Assembly (NCBI GenBank): GCA_036985755.1
Contig: BTQG01000057.1
Location: 1 to 14,900 of the forward strand
Direction of reading: 5' to 3'
Source of the DNA: JACZST01 sp036985755
Lineage (GTDB): Bacteria; Actinomycetota; Acidimicrobiia; Spongiisociales; UBA5794
DNA: 14,900 nt
Shown here in pieces: positions 7,091-14,900 of this stretch. The position numbers were made by a program, and so were the translations under genes. Below the pieces are notes generated by a model. It ran no database searches, was not told the origin of the DNA, and was given only the letters and a program-made list of their open reading frames with translations. Numbering within the stretch: position 1 is the first letter of the stretch; each line of letters starts with the position of its first letter.

Positions 7091-7744
7091 ATGGCAGTCC
7101 CGCAGGCTCCGAAGCGGACGATCGGCAGAAGCATCGGCGTTGTCGTCGCCTTTTTCATCGCGGCGGTGCTGGCGGTTGCTTTGTTGCTGGCGAACTTGCC
7201 GTCCTTCAACCTCAGTCTCCCCTCGTTCATCGTCGGTGAGCCCTTCGAGGAGGTGGGGCTGGTCGTCGTCGACGAGCTTCAAGAGCTGGCCGAGCTGACC
7301 ACCGTCGAGATGGTGGAAACCACGACGATCCAACGGGGTGATGACCACGGGATCCTGAACCTCGCACTCGGTGATCGTCTCTTTCTTTTCGCGGCCGCAA
7401 GGATCGGCGCCGGAGTCGATCTCTCCAAACTGACCGAGGATTCGTTTGCGGTCAACCAGGAGACCGGCACCCTCGCCATCGAGATCCCGAGGGCGGAGAT
7501 CTTCTACACATATCTCGATTCGGACAGCACGACCGTGCTCGACCGCGACACCGGGCTGCTCACCAAGGGGGATGATCAGTTGGAATCGGTTACCCGCGCC
7601 GATTCGGAGCGGATTCTCCAGGCACAGGCCATCGAGGCCGGCATCCTCGATCGGGCACAGACGAGCGCAGAGACCTTCCTGACCGGGTTCTTCACCAGCC
7701 TGGGATACACCGAAGTGGTGGTGAGGACGATCGTTTCGCCGTAG
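7091..7744 (+). CDS. Membrane-anchored DUF4230-family protein
   Basis: A 217-residue protein of unknown function. A short basic N-terminus (PKRTIGR) is followed by one membrane segment at about 15-34, with no clear cleavage site, so the rest is probably outside the cytoplasm. The body matches the DUF4230 pattern: VVDELQELAELTTVEMVETTTIQ (59-81), then LFLFAAARIGAGVDLSKLTEDSFAVNQETGTLAIEIPRAEIF (98-139), and a C-terminal helix with TSAETFLTGFFTSLGYTEVVVRTI. AGGAGG lies 7 bases before the ATG. It is divergent from the PadR operon and may share its control through the palindrome at 7013-7024. Confidence 0.78.
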   Translation: MAVPQAPKRTIGRSIGVVVAFFIAAVLAVALLLANLPSFNLSLPSFIVGEPFEEVGLVVVDELQELAELTTVEMVETTTIQRGDDHGILNLALGDRLFLFAAARIGAGVDLSKLTEDSFAVNQETGTLAIEIPRAEIFYTYLDSDSTTVLDRDTGLLTKGDDQLESVTRADSERILQAQAIEAGILDRAQTSAETFLTGFFTSLGYTEVVVRTIVSP

Positions 7745-7764
7745 GAGGCTGCCGGCCTCCGGCA
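7744..7764 (+). terminator. Two overlapping alternative hairpins after the DUF4230 gene
   Basis: GGAGGC (7744-7749) can pair with GCCTCC (7755-7760). TGCCGG (7750-7755) can instead pair with CCGGCA (7759-7764). The two stems share bases and exclude each other. They begin at the last base of the stop codon, so a termination or end-protection role is likely. No T-run follows. Confidence 0.4.
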
Positions 7765-7967
7765 ACACCCGCCACGGACTCCACAGGCGATCACCAGAAG
7801 TTCACAACTGGACCGGAAGCCGGGGAGCCGGAAGCCGCTGGTTGGTAGGCCTTTCCAGGCACGCGAATTCTTTTCGCAACGCGCGGTGTCGCCCTCTATT
7901 GTGTTCTTCGGGGCGGTGTTCTTCGGAACAGCGAGGGGCTGCCAAGCAGTCCAGCAGAGGGGAAGAT
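7765..7967 (+). other. Gene-free leader of the PLP enzyme, with short repeats
   Basis: These 203 bases contain a CCGGAAG / CCGGGGAG / CCGGAAG / CCGCTGG run at 7813-7841 with a spacing of 7 to 8 bases. They also contain an 11-base direct repeat GTGTTCTTCGG at 7901-7911 and 7916-7926. An in-frame extension of the next gene is open through 7842-7967, but it is Arg/Ser/Cys-rich and unlike the family, so I treat it as untranslated. I see no convincing -35/-10 pair. Confidence 0.5.
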
Positions 7968-9293
7968 ATGCGAACGAGACACGATCGATTGCTCGATATG
8001 GCAGAGCGCCGCATCAGCCTGGGCGTCGAACTCGGCGTCATTCACCGCCACCTCGAGGACGAAGAACTCGATGGTGCAACCATCACCCTCGACGGCCGAA
8101 GTCTGGTGGACTTCAGCACGTGCTCCTACCTCGGGCTGAATCGCGATCCGCGACTCAAGGCGGGGGCAATCGATGCGGTGATGAGGTACGGAACGAGTTA
8201 CTCCTCATCTCCGACCTATACCGCCCTTCCGTTGTACGAGACACTGGCAGAACAGCTGCGGCAAATGACGGGCGGTGCGGTCGCCATCGCGCAGACAACG
8301 ACGCTGGCGCACATGGCGGCGTTGCCGTCCCTGGTCGGCCCCGATGACCTTGCCCTCGTCGATGCCCAGACCCACGACTCGGTCCACCTTGCGGCGGGCA
8401 ACCTTCGTGGCAACGGTGTGACCGTGGAGTCCGTCCCGCACCGAGACGTGGTCTTCCTCGCCCACCGGCTGGCGGAGGTCGCCGGGCAGTTCAACAAGGT
8501 CTGGTACCTGGCCGACGGGATCTTTTCCATGTACGGCGACACTGCCCCCGTCGAGGATGTGGCGGCCTTGCAGGCCATCTATGAAAATCTGTATGTCTAC
8601 TACGACGATGCCCATGGGTTTGGATGGTGTGGCAAGAACGGGCGCGGTCTCGTGCTGTCCCGGGTGCCGCTGAACGATCGCATGGTCGTTGCCGCTGGCT
8701 TCGCCAAGGCTTTCGGATCACTTGGGGCGGTGCTCGTCTTTGGCGACGAGGAACTGGCGCACCGGGTTCGGCTCGTCGGCGGACCGTTGACCTTCTCTGG
8801 GCCCATCCCTCCGCCCGATCTTGGCTCGGCGGTCGCCTCGGCCGATATCCATCTCTCGGCCGAGCACCAGGAGCTGCAGGCCCGACTCATCTCGGACATC
8901 GAGTTCATGCGCTCCGAGGTGGTGCGTCTCGGTCTGCCCGTGGTTTCGATGGAGGCAACCCCGATCTGGTTCGTCAGGGTCGGATCACCTGGCCAGTCCG
9001 CCGAGATGATCCGCAGACTCATGGTCGACGGGTTCTACCTCAGCATTGCCGCCTACCCGGCGGTCCCCGTCGGACAAGGTGGCGTTCGCTTCAACCAGTC
9101 TCTGCACCACAGCCGGGAGCAGCTCACCGATCTGCTCGAATCTCTTTCCCATCACCTGCCAGAGGTGGGCGCCGAGCCGCACATCGTCATCGACCTGCGC
9201 GACGAGGCGCTGGCGCTGCTCGAAGAAAGCGACTCCGATGGCGCCGCAACCGACCCGGCGCACCGCCGCTCCCTGCCCGCTCACCGTTCCTGA
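7968..9293 (+). CDS. PLP-dependent enzyme, alpha-oxoamine synthase-like (fold type I)
   Basis: A soluble enzyme of the family that includes 8-amino-7-oxononanoate synthase, 2-amino-3-ketobutyrate CoA ligase, serine palmitoyltransferase and the autoinducer synthase CqsA. These join an amino acid to an acyl-CoA with loss of CO2. The protein has 441 residues. Seen: STCSYLGLNRDPRL (50-63); ADGIFSMYGDTAPVEDV (182-198), the family DGxFSMxGDxAP motif; YDDAHGFGWCGKNGRG (212-227) with D213 and H216 for the cofactor; AGFAKAFGSLGA (243-254) with K247 as likely PLP lysine; and TFSGPIPPP (275-283). The usual Gly-rich GSGGSR segment is replaced by YGTSYSSSPTYTALPLYETL, so the substrate probably differs from biotin synthesis. 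The tail after about residue 400 is extra. The start at 7968 is set by GAGGGGA a few bases upstream. A histidine kinase gene follows 41 bp later. Confidence 0.85.
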   Translation: MRTRHDRLLDMAERRISLGVELGVIHRHLEDEELDGATITLDGRSLVDFSTCSYLGLNRDPRLKAGAIDAVMRYGTSYSSSPTYTALPLYETLAEQLRQMTGGAVAIAQTTTLAHMAALPSLVGPDDLALVDAQTHDSVHLAAGNLRGNGVTVESVPHRDVVFLAHRLAEVAGQFNKVWYLADGIFSMYGDTAPVEDVAALQAIYENLYVYYDDAHGFGWCGKNGRGLVLSRVPLNDRMVVAAGFAKAFGSLGAVLVFGDEELAHRVRLVGGPLTFSGPIPPPDLGSAVASADIHLSAEHQELQARLISDIEFMRSEVVRLGLPVVSMEATPIWFVRVGSPGQSAEMIRRLMVDGFYLSIAAYPAVPVGQGGVRFNQSLHHSREQLTDLLESLSHHLPEVGAEPHIVIDLRDEALALLEESDSDGAATDPAHRRSLPAHRS

Positions 9294-9334
9294 TCTCGCT
9301 ACACCAGAGGCGGAATGGCGCCGATAGCGTTCGA

Positions 9335-11062
9335 ATGCGTTTGACGGAAGTGACCCGCGCCGGGCTTGCGCAGGTTAGAGCCCGCGTCCCCCGGTACGCG
9401 TTCGTCGTCTTCGGGGTGATCGCCCTGGCTATCGCTGTCGCAGCTCTCGGAGACGCAGAGACCAGACCGATTGCGGGAATGGTCGGGATCTTCGCCGGCC
9501 TCAGCGCGGCGGGGTTTTCCTTCGTGCGCAAGGCACGCAAGGTCGACCCGGAGGAGCGCCGGGCGTGGGCTCTGGTTGGCGCCGGGTTGATGATCGCCGC
9601 ACTGGGGGTCGTGGTGCTGGCCCTTCAAGTCACCATCACCGGAGACGCACCAACCTTTGGGCCAATCGACCTGTTCTTCCTGGCCGGGTACGGCCTTGCC
9701 ATCATCGGGTTCGCTTTGTTGCCGCACACCGCCGGCAATCTTCTGCAGCGGGCGAGGATCGGCCTCGACGGCCTCATCGGGGCCATCTCGATTGCGGCCC
9801 TGTTCTGGGTGCTGGTCCTCGGCGGGATCGTCGCCGGTCTCGCCCGGGCTCCGATCTGGCAACGAGTGATCGGTTCCATGTACCCGCTTTTGGACCTCGG
9901 CGTTGTCGTGGTCGTCATGATCGCGATCGTGCGGCGGTCCAGTTATCGATTCGATCCCCGAATGGTGCTGTTCGCGGTCGCCATGTTGCTGCAGACCGTT
10001 GGCGACGTGAGCTTCCTCGTCTCAGGAGTGGGAAGCAGTTTTGCCGAGGCCGAGCCTCTGTACGTGGTGTTCCTTCTGGCGGCTGCCGCGTTTCTGGCAA
10101 CCGCACTGATCGTCGATATCGAACCCGAGCCGCGAGATTACGCCGATCGAAGCACGTCGTTGTGGTCGGTGATGGCGCCGTACACCGCGGCGGTCGCCAT
10201 GCTCCTCGTCCTGGTCAGCCGCATGATCGATTCCAACTTCGACACCGGCGACCGGCTGCTGCTGATCGCCACGTTCCTGGTTGCCATCCTGGTCATCGGT
10301 CGGCAGGCACTGGCCATTCGCGAGAACCGGGTCTTGATCGAGCAACAGCGGACCGACCTGGTCTCGTCGATCTCCCATGAGCTGCGCACGCCATTGACCG
10401 CCATGCTCGGTTTTCTGTCGATCCTGCATCACAACGAGGTGGAGGGGCCGCGGGAGCGCGCCGAGTTGATCGAGGTCGTCCACCATCAGGCGAATTACCT
10501 GGCAAGGATCGTCCAGGATCTGCTGCTGCTCGCCGACGGAGATCCGAGCGGCATGTCGTTGACCATCGGCGAGGTCAATGTCGGTGGCACCATCGAGCAT
10601 GCGCTCAATGCCACTTCCATCGACCACGATCGCGTTGTGGTCGACGCACCGAAGGAGCTGATCGCCCACGTCGACGGAGAGCGCCTCGAGCAGATTCTCG
10701 TCAACCTGATCACCAACGCCCATCGTTATGGCGGGAACTCATGCCTGATCAAGGCGTACGCCCACGGTGGTGCCCTCGTCGTCGAGGTCCATGACTCCGG
10801 CGCTGGTGTACCCAAGAAGCACGAGCTGGTGATTTGGGAGCGCTTCGAACGCGGCCCAAACCGCTACAACAGCGTGGTCCCCGGCACCGGCATCGGTCTC
10901 GCCGTGGTGAGGGCCATCATCGACGCCCATGGCGGCAAGGTGGGATACCGGCGCTCCGAGGAGCTCGGCGGCGGTTGTTTCTGGGTCGAGCTACCGGGAC
11001 GCATCGACACCGAGAGGGCGCCGGCTCGGATCGATCTCCGCAGCCCGACCGTGGTGAGCTAG
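9335..11062 (+). CDS. Multi-pass membrane sensor histidine kinase
   Basis: A sensor kinase of 575 residues. Residues 20-325 hold about ten hydrophobic segments (near 21-40, 45-65, 80-100, 110-130, 147-168, 180-200, 210-230, 240-260, 280-297, 307-325) with very short loops, so any ligand is probably membrane-soluble or the signal is membrane state. The H-box SISHELRTPLTAMLGF has the phosphorylated H348. The N-box is LVNLITNAHRYGG (455-467), the G1 box DSGAGVP (487-493) and the G2 box GTGIGLAVV (517-525), so the ATPase domain is complete. No response regulator gene lies in the window. The ATG at 9335 has no clear ribosome binding site; the frame is open further upstream but there only shadows the previous gene. 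It may be translated by coupling to the enzyme gene 41 bp before it. Confidence 0.9.
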   Translation: MRLTEVTRAGLAQVRARVPRYAFVVFGVIALAIAVAALGDAETRPIAGMVGIFAGLSAAGFSFVRKARKVDPEERRAWALVGAGLMIAALGVVVLALQVTITGDAPTFGPIDLFFLAGYGLAIIGFALLPHTAGNLLQRARIGLDGLIGAISIAALFWVLVLGGIVAGLARAPIWQRVIGSMYPLLDLGVVVVVMIAIVRRSSYRFDPRMVLFAVAMLLQTVGDVSFLVSGVGSSFAEAEPLYVVFLLAAAAFLATALIVDIEPEPRDYADRSTSLWSVMAPYTAAVAMLLVLVSRMIDSNFDTGDRLLLIATFLVAILVIGRQALAIRENRVLIEQQRTDLVSSISHELRTPLTAMLGFLSILHHNEVEGPRERAELIEVVHHQANYLARIVQDLLLLADGDPSGMSLTIGEVNVGGTIEHALNATSIDHDRVVVDAPKELIAHVDGERLEQILVNLITNAHRYGGNSCLIKAYAHGGALVVEVHDSGAGVPKKHELVIWERFERGPNRYNSVVPGTGIGLAVVRAIIDAHGGKVGYRRSEELGGGCFWVELPGRIDTERAPARIDLRSPTVVS

Positions 11063-11066
11063 GAAG

Positions 11067-11130
11067 AGTCGTCGGTCATCAGCAAACGTGTTCACACTCA
11101 CTGATGGCTGAAGACTGAGGACTGTGGACT
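11067..11130. repeat. Heptamer units in inverted orientation forming a hairpin between convergent genes
   Basis: AGTCGTC and GGTCATC at 11067-11080 run forward. From 11106, GGCTGAA, GACTGAG, GACTGTG and GACTGGC run as the reverse type. AGTCGTCGGTCATCAG (11067-11082) pairs with CTGATGGCTGAAGACT (11101-11116) over 16 positions, with one mismatch and two G-T pairs, around an 18-base loop. It starts 5 bases after the kinase stop and ends 10 bases before the clpB stop codon, so it may act as a two-way terminator. The units belong to the same heptamer family as 2494-2578 and 14702-14750. Confidence 0.75.
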
Positions 11131-11140
11131 GGCATCCGCG

Positions 11141-13714
<2,574 letters not shown>

Positions 13715-13741
13715 GATCTGGGTACCGAGCGCAGGTCTCAA

Positions 13742-13831
13742 CCTAGACCAACCCCGGTATGGGTTCTTCTATGCTAGAAAACTTGAGTATAGATATATTA
13801 GATCTGTGGATCGACTAGTGGCGGGCGATGG
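13742..13831. promoter_or_regulatory. Divergent AT-rich promoter region of clpB and the methyltransferase-like gene
   Basis: Between the two divergent genes, bases 13767-13805 are clearly more AT-rich than the surroundings and contain TATGCT, TATAGATATATTAG and the exact heptamer CTTGAGT at 13782-13788. CTTGAGT is the left half of the HAIR operator (CTTGAGT-N7-ACTCAAG) used by HspR to control clpB and dnaK in actinobacteria, but the right half is absent at the expected place. The promoter role is inferred from position and AT content; HspR control is only a possibility. Confidence 0.35.
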
Positions 13832-14314
13832 GTGGAACCGGGGGTGACGTTCACCGAACGCGGCGGATGGTGGGTGGTCGGGCAGCTGGCGCTGCTCGGC
13901 CTCTACGTCTTGGGCCTGCTCGGCACCGATCCGGTGAGCGAGGGGGTGGCTCTCGGCTTCGCCAGGGGCAGCGGGCTGGCCCTCATCGCTGTGGCCACCG
14001 TGATCGGGTTGTGGTCGCTCATCCTCGTTCGACGGTCACTCTCTGTGTTCCCCGCTCCCACCGACAACGCCTCGCTGATACGGAGAGGGCCCTTCCGTCT
14101 GGTTCGGCATCCAATGTACCTGGCCGTCGTGCTGGGCACCGTCGGGCTGGCGCTGGCGGCGTTGAACCCATCGGCGCTGGTGGTTGCCCTTGTTTTTGTG
14201 CCCTTCTTCATGGCAAAGTCCGGACACGAGGAAGATCTGCTGATGGATCGGTTTCCCGAGTACCGTGAGTACCGCTCCACGGTCGCCTACCGGATCATCC
14301 CGTGGGTTCTTTAG
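13832..14314 (+). CDS. Isoprenylcysteine carboxyl methyltransferase (ICMT)-like membrane protein
   Basis: An integral membrane protein of 160 residues with about four hydrophobic segments (15-30, 45-66, 96-112, 114-128). It carries the hallmark C-terminal part of the ICMT/phospholipid-methyltransferase superfamily: GPFRLVRHPMYLAVVL (86-101), and EEDLLMDRFPEYREYR (133-148), which in relatives helps to bind S-adenosylmethionine. Bacterial members methylate unknown or lipid-like acceptors, so the substrate is open. The start is taken as GTG at 13832; another in-frame GTG at 13844 is possible, and neither has a strong ribosome binding site, so leaderless translation may apply. Confidence 0.85.
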   Translation: MEPGVTFTERGGWWVVGQLALLGLYVLGLLGTDPVSEGVALGFARGSGLALIAVATVIGLWSLILVRRSLSVFPAPTDNASLIRRGPFRLVRHPMYLAVVLGTVGLALAALNPSALVVALVFVPFFMAKSGHEEDLLMDRFPEYREYRSTVAYRIIPWVL

Positions 14315-14316
14315 GG

Positions 14317-14350
14317 AATACGGACCACGTATTTCGTATTGGGTATTTCG
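14317..14350. repeat. Short TATTNNG heptamer run with inverted AATACG
   Basis: TATTTCG, TATTGGG and TATTTCG follow each other at 14330-14350. AATACG at 14317-14322 is the inverse of CGTATT at 14328-14333 and can form a 6-bp stem with a 5-base loop. The run begins 2 bases after the stop codon of the preceding gene. It has the same 7-base period and gene-end position as the GACT arrays but a different core. Confidence 0.55.
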
Positions 14351-14412
14351 AGAAGACGGACTCCGGCCGAAGTTCGGGTAGGCCGCGAGCTGAGGAACGA
14401 TGAGGATGAACC

Positions 14413-14697
14413 ATGGCTAAGGCAATCTGGAACGGAGCGGTCATCGCGGAGAGTGATGACACCATCGTCGTCGAAGGCAACCACTACTTTCCGCCCGAGT
14501 CGGTGAACCAGGACTACCTCACAGAGAGCACCGCCCAAACCGTTTGTCCGTGGAAGGGTCTTGCCTCGTATTACGACGTGGCGGTCGACGGTGATGTGAA
14601 CGCGGCTGCCGCCTGGTACTACCCCACCCCGAGTCAGGCTGCGGAACAGATCACCGGCTACATCGCTTTCTGGCGTGGTGTTCGCGTCGAACGGTGA
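14413..14697 (+). CDS. DUF427 domain protein
   Basis: A small soluble protein of 94 residues that is a complete single DUF427 domain of unknown biochemical function. The match is strong along its whole length: KAIWNGAVIAESDDTIVVEGNHYFPPESV (3-31), TVCPWKGLASYYDVAVDG (43-60) with the conserved C45-PWKG, and AAAWYYPTPSQAAEQITGYIAFWRGVRV (65-92). GAGG about 8 bases before the ATG supports the start. It is probably monocistronic or follows the methyltransferase-like gene after 98 bp that carry a short heptamer run. Confidence 0.92.
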   Translation: MAKAIWNGAVIAESDDTIVVEGNHYFPPESVNQDYLTESTAQTVCPWKGLASYYDVAVDGDVNAAAAWYYPTPSQAAEQITGYIAFWRGVRVER

Positions 14698-14750
14698 CGA
14701 GAGTCGTCAGTCTTCAGTCATGAGCCATCAGTCTTCAGTCGTCAGCCAGA
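14695..14750. repeat. Heptamer array with a small hairpin at the DUF427 stop codon
   Basis: From 14702 seven units follow without a break: AGTCGTC, AGTCTTC, AGTCATG, AGCCATC, AGTCTTC, AGTCGTC, AGCCAGA. The order of the first six is nearly mirror-symmetric. TGACGA (14695-14700, including the stop codon) and TCGTCA (14704-14709) form a 6-bp stem with a GAG loop. The unit core AGTC is the same as in 2494-2539 and 11067-11080. Confidence 0.8.
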
Positions 14751-14815
14751 CCTGGCCATCTGTGTGGTCGCCGGCAGCTCCACCGTCCTAGGCTGCGTTT
14801 CTCCCAGGGAGGCCC

Positions 14816-14900
14816 ATGTACCCGCTCAGGATCATTGAGACCGAGCGCGACGGTTTCGAAGAAACGGTCGTCGAGTTATGGCGAGAAAACGAATTCGTCG
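14816..14900 (+). CDS. Start of an unidentified gene, cut by the window edge
   Basis: The first 28 codons of a frame that begins MYPLRIIETERDGFEETVVELWRENEFV and runs off the right edge. AGGGAGG lies 3 bases before the ATG, a strong though close ribosome binding site. The piece is too short to name a family; it contains no membrane segment or signal peptide. Confidence 0.6.
   Translation, partial: MYPLRIIETERDGFEETVVELWRENEFV

Noticed and set aside
6953..7768. N-terminal extension of the PadR gene
   Set aside because: The frame is open far upstream but overlaps the DUF4230 gene on the other strand. A GTG with a good ribosome binding site at 6952 gives the standard PadR length.
7842..7967. 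42-residue N-terminal extension of the PLP enzyme
   Set aside because: Arg/Cys/Ser-rich and unlike the family; the ATG at 7968 has a good ribosome binding site.
8624..9334. N-terminal extension of the histidine kinase
   Set aside because: It overlaps the PLP enzyme in another frame and reads as Arg/Gly/Ser-rich sequence without domains.
13782..13802. A complete HAIR operator for HspR
   Set aside because: Only the left half matches; the right half (TATTAGA at 13796-13802) does not fit ACTCAAG.

Overview
The window is high-GC, gene-dense DNA that looks like a chromosomal segment of an actinomycete-type bacterium, possibly an uncultivated environmental lineage. The grounds are the GC-rich third codon positions, frequent GTG starts, an actinobacterial-style Lgt (GRFGNYFNQELFG), a DUF427 protein and a full-length ClpB. 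This taxonomic call is inference from protein style. I see no rRNA, tRNA, CRISPR array, phage gene or insertion sequence.

Layout. 1-2486 (-): a type IIA calcium-type P-type ATPase that runs off the left edge. 2494-2578: a heptamer repeat array. 2571-3713 (-): an M20-family amidohydrolase. 3866-4792 (+): lgt, with a plausible promoter in front and a perfect 12-bp hairpin behind it. 4846-6952 (-): a three-gene operon in the order PadR regulator, HAAS-like/NfeD fusion, SPFH (stomatin-like) protein. 7091-7744 (+): a membrane-anchored DUF4230 protein, divergent from the PadR gene, with a perfect palindrome between them. 7968-9293 (+): a PLP enzyme of the alpha-oxoamine synthase fold, followed after 41 bp by 9335-11062 (+), an orphan histidine kinase with about ten membrane segments. 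11141-13714 (-): clpB, convergent with the kinase. 13832-14314 (+): an isoprenylcysteine-methyltransferase-like membrane protein. 14413-14697 (+): a DUF427 protein. 14816 onward (+): the first codons of an unidentified gene.

How the genes may work together. The PadR-HAAS/NfeD-SPFH operon with the divergent DUF4230 gene looks like a self-regulated membrane-homeostasis unit: NfeD and stomatin-like proteins are known partners, and HAAS-type membrane proteins are usually encoded next to PadR regulators. The alpha-oxoamine-synthase-like enzyme next to a many-pass membrane histidine kinase recalls the CqsA/CqsS and LqsA/LqsS quorum-sensing pairs, but that comparison is a hypothesis from gene content only. 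Lgt, ClpB, the Ca2+ ATPase and the amidohydrolase are ordinary housekeeping or stress functions.

The most unusual feature is non-coding. At three separate places (2494-2578, 11067-11130, 14702-14750) the DNA directly after a stop codon is built from 7-base units around a GACT/AGTC core. Two of these sites contain units in both orientations and can fold into long hairpins. A related 7-base pattern with another core (TATTNNG) follows a fourth stop codon at 14314. This looks like a dispersed family of gene-end heptamer repeats.
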